Position numbers and translations under genes: made by a program
The notes under the pieces: generated by a model
Seen by the model: the letters and a program-made list of their open reading frames with translations, nothing else
Told to the model about the DNA's origin: nothing
Databases searched by the model: none
NCBI GenBank assembly: GCA_030737835.1
Contig: CM060853.1
Span: forward strand, 496,001-560,000
Direction of reading: 5' to 3'
DNA: 64,000 bases
DNA from: Acorus gramineus
Taxonomy: Eukaryota > Streptophyta > Magnoliopsida > Acorales > Acoraceae
Shown: in pieces, positions 46,074-57,544 of the stretch
Layout of the letters: each line of letters starts with the position of its first letter
Position numbering within the stretch: position 1 is the stretch's first letter

Positions 46074-46660
46074 CTAAGAAGGGAAAAGATGCGGATACGC
46101 GTCACGCATGGCGTCCTCGAGCTCCCAAGTGGCCTCGGCACCGGAACGGTGCTGCCATCGCACCTTGACCAGCTGGACGGTCTTGGTGCGGAGCCTCTTC
46201 TCGCGGCGGTCCAGGATCTCAATCGGCTGCTCAACGAAAGACAAGTCCGGCTCGAAGACGAGCGGCTCGAACGGGATGACGTGAGCAGGATCGTGGACAT
46301 ATCGCCTCAGCTGCGAGACATGGAAGACGTCATGGGCCTGAGCCAACTGTGGGGGCAGAGCTATGCGATAGGCCACCTCTCCAACTCGCTCGAGGATGAG
46401 GAACGGCCCAATGAAACGCGGACTCAGCTTGCCCCGCACACCGAAACGGAAGATGCCCTTCATCGGGGACACCTTCAAGAAGACATGGTCACCAACCTCG
46501 AAGGCGAGCTCACGGCGACGACGGTCGGCGTAGCACTTCTGACGACTCTGAGCGACTCGGATACGCTCGCGAATCGTCTTCACCATCTCTGAGGTCTGGT
46601 GAACGATCTCTGGTCCCTCTAACTGGCGCTCTCCGACCTCGTCCCAACACAGGGGGACCT
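46074..46660 (-). CDS. pol: Integrase C-terminus with chromodomain (E2 pol end)
   Basis: From about 46660 down to the stop at 46074 the frame is in register with chromovirus pol: [18 protein letters not shown], the segment [16 protein letters not shown], a GPY/F-type module ([18 protein letters not shown]), [16 protein letters not shown], then a chromodomain (about the last 55 residues) with [22 protein letters not shown] and EATWE. Chromodomains direct integration to marked chromatin. The open frame extends upstream to 46979 but that part is out of register. A frameshift separates it from the integrase core. Confidence 0.85.
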
Positions 46661-46779
46661 GCAGCTGCGGCCATAGAGTGCCTCGTAAGGAGCCATCCGG
46701 ATGCTCGAGTGGTAGCTGTTGTTGTAGGCAAACTCCACCAACGGAAGGTGCCTCTCCCAACTGCCCCCAAAATCGAGAA

Positions 46780-47370
46780 CACAGGCCGCAGCATGTCCTC
46801 AAGAGTCTGGATCGTCCTCTCCGACTGGCCGTCCGTCTGCGGATGAAACGCTGTACTGAAATGGAGGTTCGTACCAAGGGCGTGCTGGAGGCTACGCCAG
46901 AACCTCGAAGTAAAACGCGCGTCTCGATCGGAAATGATGCTGACTGGAGTGCCATGGAGACGGACAATCTCGGAGACAAATAACTGCGCCAGGGTGTCCA
47001 GAGAATCGGTGAGTCGGATGGGGAGGAAATGAGCAGACTTCGTCAGCCGGTCGACGATCACCCAGATGGCATCGCGACCCGAACGTGACCTCGGCAAACC
47101 CGAGACGAAGTCCATGGTGATCTGCTCCCACTTCCACTGAGGGATCTCAATGGACTGCAGCTTCCCCGCAGGGCGCTGATGCTCCGACTTCACCTGCTGG
47201 CATACTAGGCATCGGGCAACGAAACGGGCAATATCCGTCTTCATCCCGCGCCACCAGTAGCCGCGACGAAGGCCCCTGTACATCTTCGTGCCACCAGGAT
47301 GCACTGTGTACCTCGACGATGGGCCTCGTCCAGAATCTTCCGCTTCAGCTCTGCGTCGTCGGGAATGCAC
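46780..47370 (-). CDS. pol: Integrase core (E2 pol)
   Basis: The open frame continues to 46510 but agrees with integrase only to about 46780. It contains the second half of the zinc-binding domain ([21 protein letters not shown]), then the catalytic core with Asp in MDFVSGLP, Asp in [13 protein letters not shown], and Glu in [15 protein letters not shown]. All three DDE residues are present. The segment encoding AYNNSYHSS, expected next, is in another frame. Integrase inserts the cDNA into the genome. Confidence 0.85.
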
Positions 47371-48671
47371 ACTCGGCCTCTGAATCGCAGGATCCCGTCC
47401 GCGCGAATCTGGTAGTCCGGACGCTCGCCCCGGGCGACGCCTTCAGAGAGGACTATAAAATGCGGATCCTGAGCCTGAGCCGTGCGGATATCGTCGAGAA
47501 GGACTGGCTGCACCACTAGCCTGGCCAAAAAGCCACCAGCAGGAGTCTCTCGAACACTGATCCAGCAAGCGGCCTCCTCCAGAAGCCTCCAACGACGGAC
47601 AGCCATGTGGGCGGCCATGCCCAAGGGCTGCCTACTGAGCGCATCTGCAACGACATTCGCCTTACCCGGATGGTAAGCGATGTCACAATCGTAGTCCGTC
47701 AGGAACTCAACCCAACGTCTCTGACGCATGTTGAGCTCCGGCTGGGACTGCAGATATGTCAAGCTCTTATGATCAGTAAAGAGCTCGAACTCCTCTCCAT
47801 AGAGGTAATGCCTCCACATCTTCAGCGCAAAGATGATCGCTGCCAACTCAAGGTCGTGGGTGGGGTAATTCTGCTCATGGGGCTTCAACTGACGAGACGC
47901 GTAAGCCACAACCTTACCGTGCTGCATCAGGACGCAACCCACACCCAACTGCGATGCATCTGTGTAAACTGCGAACCCACCACTCCCAGACGGAAGGGTA
48001 AGAACTGGCGCTGAGGTGAGCCTTCGCTTCAGCTCCTGGAAGCTCTCCTCGCAAGCAGGGGACCACTCGAACCGAACATCCTTCCGAGTGAGGCGGGTAA
48101 GAGGAACGGCTATCTTCGAGAAACCCTCGACAAACCTCCTGTAATAACCCGCCAAGCCCAAGAAGCTCCGAATCTCTGTGGGGTTCGACGGTCGACGCCA
48201 ATTCGACACGGCGAGCGTCTTCTCCGGGTCCACAGCTATGCCCTCACCGGAAATCACATGGCCCAGAAAGGCCATACGCTCCAACCAGAACTCGCACTTG
48301 CTGAACTTGGCGAACAACTGATGTCTGGCCAAAGTCTCCAAGACAGTGCGAAGATGGTGAGCGTGCTCCTCAAGACTCCTCGAGTACACCAATATGTCAT
48401 CGATGAATACTACCACAAAGGAGTCGAGGAAGGGCCGAAATACCCGGTTCATCAGATCCATGAAGGCCGCCGGCGCGTTCGTCAACCCGAATGGCAGTAC
48501 TCTGAACTCGTAGTGCCCATACCGGGTGCGAAAGGCCGTCTTCGGAATGTCTGACTCCCGGATCTTCAGCTGGTAGTACCCCGAGCGGAGATCGATCTTG
48601 GAAAAGACACGCGCTCCCTGGAGCTGGTCAAACAGATCGTCGATCCGCGGCAACGGGTACTTGTTCTTCAC
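47241..48671 (-). CDS. pol: Reverse transcriptase, RNase H and integrase N-terminus (E2 pol)
   Basis: A 476-codon frame. [18 protein letters not shown] at 2-17, [14 protein letters not shown] at 24-37, catalytic FIDD at 89-92, and the [10 protein letters not shown] and [11 protein letters not shown] blocks. RNase H: VYTDAS near residue 234, TDHKSL near 305, and [14 protein letters not shown] near 345. The tail includes [15 protein letters not shown], the start of the integrase zinc domain, before a frameshift at about 47290. It lacks the first RT residues, which lie in the next frame upstream. No ATG is needed here, since pol is normally translated as part of a gag-pol polyprotein. Confidence 0.9.
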   Translation of the reverse strand: MKNKYPLPRIDDLFDQLQGARVFSKIDLRSGYYQLKIRESDIPKTAFRTRYGHYEFRVLPFGLTNAPAAFMDLMNRVFRPFLDSFVVVFIDDILVYSRSLEEHAHHLRTVLETLARHQLFAKFSKCEFWLERMAFLGHVISGEGIAVDPEKTLAVSNWRRPSNPTEIRSFLGLAGYYRRFVEGFSKIAVPLTRLTRKDVRFEWSPACEESFQELKRRLTSAPVLTLPSGSGGFAVYTDASQLGVGCVLMQHGKVVAYASRQLKPHEQNYPTHDLELAAIIFALKMWRHYLYGEEFELFTDHKSLTYLQSQPELNMRQRRWVEFLTDYDCDIAYHPGKANVVADALSRQPLGMAAHMAVRRWRLLEEAACWISVRETPAGGFLARLVVQPVLLDDIRTAQAQDPHFIVLSEGVARGERPDYQIRADGILRFRGRVCIPDDAELKRKILDEAHRRGTQCILVARRCTGAFVAATGGAG

Positions 48672-49840
48672 TGTCCGTTTTTCAGCTGCCTGTAATCAAT
48701 ACACAGCCGCAGCGAACCGTCCTTCTTCCGGACGAACAGGACAGGGGCTCCCCACGGAGAAACACTCGGACGTGCGAAGCCCTTCTCCAGCAACTCCTCC
48801 AACTGCTCCTTGAGCACCCTCAGCTCTGCAGGGGCCATCCGGTACGGAGCTCTCGAAATCGGCTCGGTCCCCGGAATCAGATTGATCTCAAACTCGATCG
48901 CGCGATCCGGCGGTAATCCCGGAAGATCATCGGGGAAAACCTCGGGATACCCTGCCACGACCGGAGTCTGACTGATATCTGCCCGCAGCGGTGCATCCTC
49001 CTTAGCAATGTACGCTAGAAAGCCCTCGCATCCTCCCTGAAGGAGTCTCCACACCTGCATGGACGACACGAACCCCAAAGGGGCTACGTCACGATCGCCC
49101 ACGAACTGGAAGGACCTCCGACCCGGAAGGTGGAAAGACACCGACTTGGCAAAACAGTCGATGCTGGCATGACTAGCTGCAAGCCAATCCATTCCTAGGA
49201 TGGCATCAAAGTCCGTCATCGCGAGCTCCACCAACTCCACTGGAAACTCATGCTCCGCAACCTCTACCGTACACCCTCGGTACACAGAACTGAGGAGAAT
49301 ACGGTCTCCCACGGGCAATGATATCTCCAAGATAGCATCTAAAGGAGTGGACGCCACGCCCATCCGTCTCGCAAAAGCGGGAGACACGAACGAGTGTGTG
49401 GCTCCGGAATCAAACAATACATATGCAGGGAGCTGGGAGATCTGAACAATACCTCTGACCACGCTGCCTGATGCCTGGGCCTCCTCTGCCGAAAGCGCTG
49501 CCACTCGGCCCTGGACAAACTGAGGCTGAGGAGCAGGGGCACGCCTCGCCGGCTGCGCTGGCTGCCTCCTCTGATCAGCACGGCCACCCTGTGGCTGCTG
49601 CTGCTGACGCTGAGGCTGCTGCTGCGGCTGGCGCTGAGGCTGCTGCTGCTGCTGAAACGGCTGCTGAAATGGCTGCTGCTGCAACTGCTGCTGCTGCGGA
49701 GGCATCACTCGGGGTCGGCCAGCGTCGGGGCAATTATACAAGATATGCCCGACGCGCTGACAGTGATAACAGCGCCGCGTCTCTGGTCGCCTCGCCTGGA
49801 CTGGCACTGCTGCGATGGGTGCTGGACCTCGCACTGGCAC
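48668..49840 (-). CDS. gag-pol: Gag zinc knuckle, protease and RT start (E2 gag-pol)
   Basis: A 390-codon frame. A CCHC zinc knuckle [14 protein letters not shown] is at 24-37 and a Gln-rich linker at about 49-85. The aspartic protease has DSGATHSF at 144-151 and LGMDWLA further on. A linker leads to RT motifs [20 protein letters not shown] near the end (about 364-383). It terminates at QLKNGQ, where the expected reading continues in the frame of the next segment after a one-base loss. Upstream, a frameshift near 49870 separates it from the gag N-terminal part. Confidence 0.9.
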   Translation of the reverse strand: MPVRGPAPIAAVPVQARRPETRRCYHCQRVGHILYNCPDAGRPRVMPPQQQQLQQQPFQQPFQQQQQPQRQPQQQPQRQQQQPQGGRADQRRQPAQPARRAPAPQPQFVQGRVAALSAEEAQASGSVVRGIVQISQLPAYVLFDSGATHSFVSPAFARRMGVASTPLDAILEISLPVGDRILLSSVYRGCTVEVAEHEFPVELVELAMTDFDAILGMDWLAASHASIDCFAKSVSFHLPGRRSFQFVGDRDVAPLGFVSSMQVWRLLQGGCEGFLAYIAKEDAPLRADISQTPVVAGYPEVFPDDLPGLPPDRAIEFEINLIPGTEPISRAPYRMAPAELRVLKEQLEELLEKGFARPSVSPWGAPVLFVRKKDGSLRLCIDYRQLKNGQ

Positions 49841-49874
49841 CGCATCTGCTGGAGGAGAGGCAGCCGCTGACTGC

Positions 49875-50882
49875 TCAAAGCGGGGCCTCTTCTTCTTGCG
49901 CTGTCCCTGGTCCTGGCTCCTGGGTGGCCTCTGATCTGCCGAAGGTCGAAGCCCTCACGAGGATCCCGAGGTCTCGCTCGACTGTCTTCGCTTGAGACAC
50001 CAAGTCGGAGTACCTCGAGAAAGCCTGGGAGGTGACGTGCACTCGAATGGCACTGCTGAGACCGAGCTCGAATCGACGGCACCTCGTCTCCTCGTCCATC
50101 ACCATAGCTGGAGCAAATCTGGATAGCCTCGTGAAGCGCGTGGAGTAGTCAGCGACAGACATAGTGCCCTGAGTCAGCTGCTCAAACTCCTGCATCACTA
50201 TCTGGTGCGTCGAGAATGGGAAGTACTCCTCCAAGAAATACCTCCGGAATCCCGCCCATGTAAGCTGCTCCAATCCCTCCGGGATGTCCACTGATCTAGT
50301 AGCCCACCAGTCGGCGGCGCTACCCTTCAGCATAAAAGTGGCCAGGGAGACTCGCTGGCGGTCGGTGCAAAGCATGGTCGAGAAGATGGTATCCACCTCC
50401 ATCAACCATCTCTCTGGAGCAAGGGGGTCCTCCGTCTGACCCTGGAACTCGGGAGGGTGGAGCTTCAGAAAGGCTGAGAGGCCACTCTGCTGCACCCTCG
50501 CTGCAGCCTCTAGCCCCACCTCCCTCTCCTGGGGATCCTGAACTCTGACCGCCGGAACCACCACGGGGACTGGGGGTACATCGGGTACCACAGGTGGATC
50601 TGCCACCAAGGGAACCTGCGGAACTGCCTCGCGGGCCGCCCGCAGCTCCTGAATCTCCCGTGCCTGATCTGCCAATACTCTCGTCTGGGCCTCCAATGCC
50701 CTGGTCTGCGTCTCCACCAAGTCTGCTATCCGCGCAAACGCGCGCTCCCAGGCAGGAGGCTCCTGCGCCAATCCTGGCCTCACGGCTGAGGACTCACCAA
50801 TAGCATCCTCGCCTCTGGTAGGTCCGGAAACCTCCAAAGGTCGAGAGGGACCACGTCCGCGCCGTCCTCTGCGAGGAGGCAT
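49875..50882 (-). CDS. gag: Gag N-terminal and capsid-like part (E2)
   Basis: Starts [20 protein letters not shown] at the ATG 50882-50880, about 100 bp after the PBS; the same start is used in the other copies. A Pro-Val-rich region (about 100-150) is followed by the gypsy gag core: [13 protein letters not shown], the block with [28 protein letters not shown], then [17 protein letters not shown] and [15 protein letters not shown]. The frame ends EEEAPL just before the zinc knuckle, which is in a shifted frame. Gag assembles the particle that packages element RNA. Confidence 0.9.
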   Translation of the reverse strand: MPPRRGRRGRGPSRPLEVSGPTRGEDAIGESSAVRPGLAQEPPAWERAFARIADLVETQTRALEAQTRVLADQAREIQELRAAREAVPQVPLVADPPVVPDVPPVPVVVPAVRVQDPQEREVGLEAAARVQQSGLSAFLKLHPPEFQGQTEDPLAPERWLMEVDTIFSTMLCTDRQRVSLATFMLKGSAADWWATRSVDIPEGLEQLTWAGFRRYFLEEYFPFSTHQIVMQEFEQLTQGTMSVADYSTRFTRLSRFAPAMVMDEETRCRRFELGLSSAIRVHVTSQAFSRYSDLVSQAKTVERDLGILVRASTFGRSEATQEPGPGTAQEEEAPL

Positions 50883-50984
50883 ATCAGCAACCTAAGAAAA
50901 CCAGACACTAGGATCAGAATACTCATATAGAAATCCTAGGACTCATCTCTACGAAAAAGAAGACAATTGGCTCTGACAGGACCA

Positions 50985-50997
50985 GGCTCTGATACCA
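50985..50997 (-). promoter_or_regulatory. Primer-binding site of E2
   Basis: Minus strand TGGTATCAGAGCC, complementary to initiator tRNA-Met, starting six bases after the 5' LTR end at 51003. Confidence 0.9.
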
Positions 50998-51002
50998 ACT
51001 TT

Positions 51003-54000
51003 TGTCACGCCCCAGGGCGGCCGTCCCCGGGACGCGGCAAGGGTATACATGATATCAGCAGTCAATACAGGAGATCAATAATATACCATAAACAACAGCT
51101 AAAAAGACAACACAGACAACAAAAGGGCTGACATGATGTATACACAGAAAGCGGAAGCTAAAAAGACTGAATCTGTAAATCAACAACACTTTACAGACTC
51201 GATACATAATCATATGTCCTGTGAGAGCCAATATATCCACAATACATCCAAATACAATCCAACTGGGTGCCCAAGCACAGAAATATATACATACAATGAG
51301 AAGGAAGGATGCTGATGGCCTCAAAACTCGAGGGACGTGGCGCTACTCCGCTACTGGTGTAGTCGCTCGGGAAGCTCCTCCTTCAAGTCCGCCTCGGTAA
51401 TCACTGGAGAAAATAATTATGCGAGGGGTGAGCCACACGCTCAGTGAATAGCACAACCCATGCATCACAGTTTATATTAACCACATTTAATCAAGTCACT
51501 AGCCTCAAAATGGCATAAACAACACAAATCCGGGGGTTCGTTACATCGCCGAACCACCATACCCTCACCCTCACCCTCACCCCTCAATAGGTGACAAAGG
51601 ATGTTGGGACTTAATAGGCTGATAATCATCCTTACACAATCCAGTGGGTCGCCACATCGCCGGCCCACCACACCCTCACCCCTCAATAGGTGACATAGGC
51701 TCTTGGGACTGACTAGGCTGTTGGTCACCCTTGGTCCACCGATAGTCTCTCCCCACTCCGTAGGCCGTTTGGCCACTCCCACATTCAGCACAGTCCGTCT
51801 ACCAAATCAGGAGGTGCCTACTGATGGGAGCCCCTGCACGGGACGACCTTTCTAACGCTGAGGTAGTCTCTACACGGATCCAACGAAGGGAACAGAACAG
51901 CCTATCCATCGCATATGATCCACTCGGATCCGCTGACAACACATCTCTACAACTCTAATGTCTTGAATTCTTCAGAATTCCTCCAGCGCGCATAACCAAG
52001 ATGCGGGGAATACATAAGATAATAATGAGGAAAAGAGACCTTGGGAGGGCAACCTGAGGTCCCGATATAGGACATCCCGCCAACCAAACAAGGAACACGG
52101 AGTACCCTAGCCCGGGTCTCAATGTTGACCTCGCAAGGCCCCCTTAATATTCCCCAAGGCATGCTAAAAATATCTTAAGTTGCATTTAATTAAATAAATC
52201 AAACTAATAGGACGCATGCATAGGTCGGGGCTTTCCTAGCATGATTACAAGGTGACAGGATGCACGGCTCTTACACATATCCTAAGGGTGCAAGTCCCTA
52301 ACATACAAGTCTAGGGTGGCATGCATTCTACACTAATCATGCTTGCATGGATTACATATAACAAGTTAATATTAACTATGTGCCCCAGGGGAGGACGGTA
52401 CACGCCCAAGTGCATGTAGCGCCTCCCAACTGGGTTGGGTTGTCCCACTCACCGGTAACCGGGTCGTCGCGCGACCGTCCGTCAAGATCTGCAAGACAGG
52501 GTAATCAACCGGTGAGTAAAATACACAAACACCACAAAATACTCAAAAATACACAATAAATACCCAACACTCGGGCAAACGTACATACGGCCGTACGCAC
52601 GCTAGCCCGAGCACCCCGACTCACTCCCGCACCCCCGGCAACCACCCGCACGGCCACCCGCCCCCGGATGCACCGCCGCGCCCTAGCCCGCGCACCCAGG
52701 CGCCCTGCCGAGCCCCTGCCCGCACGCCAAGACACGCCGCCGAGCTCCTCGGGTGCACCGCGCGCCCACTGCGCCCCAGCGCAGCAGCCCGCGCACACAC
52801 CGCACGCCCCGCGCTGGCCCACGCGCACACCGCACGCCCGCGCGCCCAGCGCTGCCCCGCGCACCTCCGCTGCCCTCGCCCCTCCGCGCGCACCCCGCGC
52901 GCACCACCGGCTCGCCCAGCACTCCATCGACTCGCCGCGCGCGCACAGCGCGCCTGCGCCTCTACGCAGCGCTCCGCGTGCACTCCCCAGCACGGTGCCC
53001 TGCACGCAGCGCCCCATCGCCCATGACCAGCGCCCAGCACACCCGCGCCCAGTACCCAGCACGCGCGCCCAACACGCGCCCAGCACGCCCTCCAGCTCCA
53101 CCCGAGCGCACGCCGCGCGCACGCGCGCGCGCCCTGCCTGCTGCTCTGCCTGCTGCGCTGCTTGCTGCCTGTGCTGCCATCCTGCCCGGGACAGACAACC
53201 TCCCTGCCCGAGCCACCCCACCTCCTCTATCCGGCCACCAATGGCCTCCAACAGCCACCAAGCACCCCCACAGCCACCAACACCCAAACCCACCCTCCTA
53301 ACAAGCATCTAAGCAAGAAAAGGAAGGAAAGAGAGATTACCCAAAGGAAGGAGAGGAAGGAAGGGAACCGGAAGCTCTTCGTGCACCGAAACGCCTCCCC
53401 AAAGCCTTCCACCACCAAGATCTCCTCCTAGCCAAGGAAGGGCCGAAATCTGAGGAGAAGAGAGGGGGTAAGAGGGGGCTAAACACCTCGGAATTCGAAT
53501 CCGAAACTACCGGTAGATAGATCAGGACCGGATCTAACCTTTCTATGCTTTTAGTTTTAAGGTCCAAGCACTCTAGGTGGCTCAAATCTAAGAAAAAGAG
53601 AGAGGGGGAGAGAGAAAATCTATTTGAGAAGATGATGAATAGTGTAGGGCAACTTTTGCTACTCACTTAAATAAGTCAACTCAACTTGATTAGGGTTTAA
53701 GCTAGATTAATTAGGTTAAGTGGGTTTTTAAGTGGGATTTGACTTGGGTCAACCTAACCACAAAAAAGGAAAAAAAGGTTGACCAAGTCATGGGCCCACT
53801 TTGACCGAGTCAACTCTCCCAATGACTTCTTGCTCGGTCAAAACCCGGATACGCCACCGGAACTGTGAAATTTTGAAACGTACCAGAATTCGATGAAATT
53901 TTCGTGAGTGGCTTAAAATGGCACCAGGACACATAATATGCAGTTAGATTTTCAATCGGAGTCCTCAAACACAGGACGATAGCTAACAGTCCAAAATTTT

Positions 54001-54080
54001 ACGGTTCCGATCGAAAAACTCAAAAACTGCCAAAATTCTCCAATGGTTACCAGCAGGCAAAAAGTGACACATATATAACA
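51003..54080 (-). mobile_element. E2 5' LTR
   Basis: 3078 bp. Island 3 is at 51351-51403 (VITEADLKEELPERLHQ, stop) and island 2 at 52453-52488 (36 nt, LDGRSRDDPVT plus g), in phase. The GC-rich block (about 52580-53200) is longer than in the 3' LTR. The W-box-rich segment is at about 53741-53850. Confidence 0.92.
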
Positions 54081-55539
54081 GCTTTCCAACGCCGGGGAGT
54101 CCCTACTTGGATCCAACGAAGGGGAGCAAACAGCCTACTCACGCGGATACGATCCTCTTGGATCCGTCGACAACGATTTCTAACACTACTAATGTGATGA
54201 ATTCTCAAGAATTCCTCCAGGGCGCATAACTAAGATGCGGGGAAACATATATTATAACAACAAGGTTATAATATTCTCTAAGACATGCTTACAACAATAT
54301 ATTCTCATTTTGAATAAAATAAATTAAACTAAATGGGAAACATGCGTAGATCGAGGCTTTTCAAGCATCGCACATGGTGTCTAGGCATGTTATATCATAG
54401 CAAACATGCTTTAAGATGGTATCTACATATTATAGCTAGGGGGCCCCATCGATGCGCGACGCGCGTCTATGCGGGTCGAGCGCATCCCTAGAGAGGGGGG
54501 GGGGGATTGGAATCGAACCACTCACCATACGACCCGGGACCTCGCGCATCCCATCCGACGAGATCTGCAAGGTAGGGCATCCAATTTGGTGAGTAACAAC
54601 ACAATTTACACATAGAAATTTACTAGAAATACCAAATACTCGGACAAGCATGCATACGAACTCGCACGCATGCGAGCACGCACGTACGCACGCGAGTCCG
54701 AGTGCCCCGACACCTACCCGAACCCTCGGGCAGCCACACGCATGGCCCCCCGCACGCGCACGCACTCACGCGCCCCAGCACCCTTGGCGCACTGCCGCGC
54801 GCCTGCCCGCGCGCCCAGACGCGCTGCCGCACGCGCGCGCAAGCTCGCGCAACCCCGCGCGCACTGCGCGCCTGTGCAAAACCCTGCGCATGCCCCAGCA
54901 CGTGCACGCACGCGCGCGCACTGGCCCCCAACCCCGCGCCCAGGCGCATGCCCAGGCGCACGCGCACCCGCGAGCACTCGCGCGCACCCCCGCTCACGCC
55001 AGCAGCCGCGCGCACCCGCGCGCGTCTGCGCGCCTTCCAACGCCCACCTGCGCGCGCATGCGCGCAGACTGCCCCCAACGCGCGCCCAGCCTCTCCCAAC
55101 CTCTTTTTAACCCTCTCCAACCCCTCACACACACTCTAACCCCTATGCATAGCATGCATGAACACCCTAACCATCCCAACAACCCTAAAAATAAAAAAGA
55201 AGGGGAAGAGGACTTACCAAAAGAGGGAAACGGAAAGGGGGAGGTGCGGGGCTCTCGACGCGCCCACGGCCACCTCAACCACCACCATCAACACCACCAC
55301 CTTCAGCCTCTCCTCAGCCTCCTTCTTGGCTGCAAATCAGGGGGGAGGATCATGAAAAGGGAGCTTGAGAGAGAGGAGATCAACAACAACACATGAACAA
55401 CCCATCTCTTCTTCCTTCACCATCTCCTTCTCTTTGGAGAATTAAAACAAACACTTGGGGGGCTTGAGAGAGAGGAAGAGAGAGCTTTGAAGTTGGACGT
55501 GGGGAATGGGAGGGAGAGAGAGAAGATATTTTGTTGCAC

Positions 55540-56010
55540 AAATAAATATCTAAAGAGGGATGGAAATGACCATTTCATCCCTGACTTAGAAATTCTGCGC
55601 ATGCTTCACTAGAACAGCCATAACTTCCTCGATATAGCTCTGAATTGCACAATTCTAAGTCCGTTGGAAAGCCAAGAAGATTATCTACAACTTTCATGTT
55701 TATGCCAAGATCAAATAATCTCTCCAGCTATTCCAAAATTAGAGCTAAACATAGAGCAGGGCTGCTGCCAGAATTTCCCTCCCCGGGGTATACTTGGTAA
55801 AATACCCATAACTTTTACTACAGGAATCCAGTTGATCTAATTCCACTTTTGTACGAAAGCTAACTCAAAACTGGACATCTCATAATAAAATCATATTTAA
55901 ACCTCTTCATCTTGGATTTTAACAAAATCAAATCCAAATACCAAATTGGAAATACATAACTTCGAGGAAAAAAATTATGTAGCCAAATTTTCAATCAGAG
56001 CGCTCCAAAT
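55540..56010 (-). promoter_or_regulatory. Atypical U3 of S4
   Basis: Contains none of the GATCGGAACCGCTAA-type core found in the other family A and B U3 regions. It has instead CTTTCCAACGGACTTAG and GAGGAAGTTATGGC (minus strand), a segment similar to one at about 27815-27870. The terminal 25 bp still match family B. Confidence 0.6.
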
Positions 56011-57544
56011 GACACAGGCACAACAGTAGCTGTTGCGCCCATGCTAATGGGGCAAAGCTATGACCAGCTTCATGAGATGATCTCTCTCGCCCTCTCCCTC
56101 TGAACGAACTGAGTAAGTAGATGCGATTTCCTACTCGACTCAGGTTCGTTTGAAATATTGGCATGCACCTGTTAGTGCGCGAGATCGCGCTTGACCCTTT
56201 CTTTTAAGTTGGCGATATCCAACGCATGCTTAAGTTAGGCCTTGTGATTAATGACCATGTATGCATGTTGTATGATTTATTATGATGTAAATCCATGTTA
56301 GGGAGTGTCCCTATAATTATTAGATGATTGTGCATATGGTTCATGCACATAGCTGGATATATTTATATGCACATGTTAAAAACTGATAGGCCTATCTGAA
56401 ATAGGCGTGGGTATGACCCGCTGTTGGGTTGTACCTTATTAGTTAGAGCGCTAGCGATGTAATCGCCCCGTGCATCCGAGTGATGCACTCATTTGGAATT
56501 CAGGAGAATTCATTAGCTTATGGGATTATTTCTACGTGAGAGCAGAGGCAACCCCTTTGTGTCTGAGCGACGCAACGATGTGGGAGTACAGTAGTATTCG
56601 ATATATCGATAAGTGATTATCGAGAGTAGTTATTTTTCCATTGGGTTCGCTTTGCGAACATGGAATGTTTACTCCCAATGTCATCCGTGATGAAGAGGCC
56701 CGGGTTGTAGCTGTCCTGACAGAGGGCTCCCATCCGTAGGTACCACCGATGCGTTCGGGAGCGTACTGATCATGGGAGTGTACCAGGTAGAGGCTACCCG
56801 GGAGAGGGCTAACGAATGATATCGCGAGCATGGAATCGTTCTCCCCTTCATTGGATCCGATGTAGGAACTCCCCGGCGTTGGGAAAGCTGTCCTGACAGA
56901 GGGCTCCCATCCGTAGGTACCACCGATGCGTTCGGAAGGTACTGATCGTGGGAGTATACCAGGTAGAGGCTACGCGGGGGAAAGGGCTACCGGTGGACCA
57001 AGGGTGTAGAGCAGTCTAAGTCTCTTCCAAAAGTCCCAAGAGTCTCCCTCCGGGAGTGAGGGTGAGGATGAGGTGAAGACACGTCGCCTCGTGACCCATT
57101 CGTTGTTCGTCCGTTCCCATAGTTGTTGGGTCCGGTCTCGTATCGATGTTCAAAGACATCGTTGGGTGGTTACCTCGATGTAGATGATCCAGTAGTGTTG
57201 CGTAGACCAGTAATCCCGGGTCTCCTCGACCAACGGTATGGTCTCTCCCCAAAAGTCCCAAGAGTCTTCCTCCGGGAGTGAGGGTGAGGGTGAGGTTGGT
57301 CGCGCCGCCGCGTGACCGAGTTATCCATGGGTTTCCACCCATGTTTACCTTGAAAGGGAATTGTTTATGTATTGAACTGTTGTATGGTGATTGGTTTCCA
57401 GCCACTCACTGAGCTTGTAGCTCACCCCTCGCATACTGTTTCTTTTCAGGGGCAGTGTTGGGCGTGGAGCTGGAGCTTTCCTGTGGCGTGGTCTTATGGG
57501 CGTGGAGCGTTCTTCCGGCGGGTGGCGAGTGCGAGGCTGCCAGC

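Larger units (their letters stand above)
43000..54080 (-). mobile_element. E2: structurally complete Tekay-type gypsy element, family A
   Basis: 11.08 kb with direct target duplications GCTTT (42995-42999 and 54081-54085), two LTRs of about 3.05 kb, a PBS, gag, protease, RT, RNase H, integrase with chromodomain, and a PPT, in the order of Ty3/gypsy chromoviruses. More than half of the element is LTR. The LTRs differ by a few indels and substitutions. The gag-pol frame is broken at several single-base positions, so the copy is probably not autonomous as assembled. It is inserted in S4. Confidence 0.95.
41348..56025 (-). mobile_element. S4: solo family B LTR, split by E2
   Basis: Starts TGTCACGCCCC and ends GGCACAACA, with direct duplication GTAGC (41343-41347 and 56026-56030). 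Blocks are 41348-42999 and 54086-56025; net length is about 3.59 kb, close to the B1 LTR. The U5-side and exon-like islands match family B (ATCTCGTCGG at about 54564, donor at 55212-55217). The U3 side (about 55540-56010) is unrelated to the U3 of B1 and B2. Confidence 0.88.

Noticed and set aside
46089..46592. 167-codon plus-strand frame across the E2 pol end.
   Set aside because: Antisense shadow of the integrase C-terminus and chromodomain.
49471..49995. Ala-rich plus-strand frame across the E2 gag Gln-rich linker.
   Set aside because: Antisense translation of CAG-type repeats; gag on the minus strand explains it.
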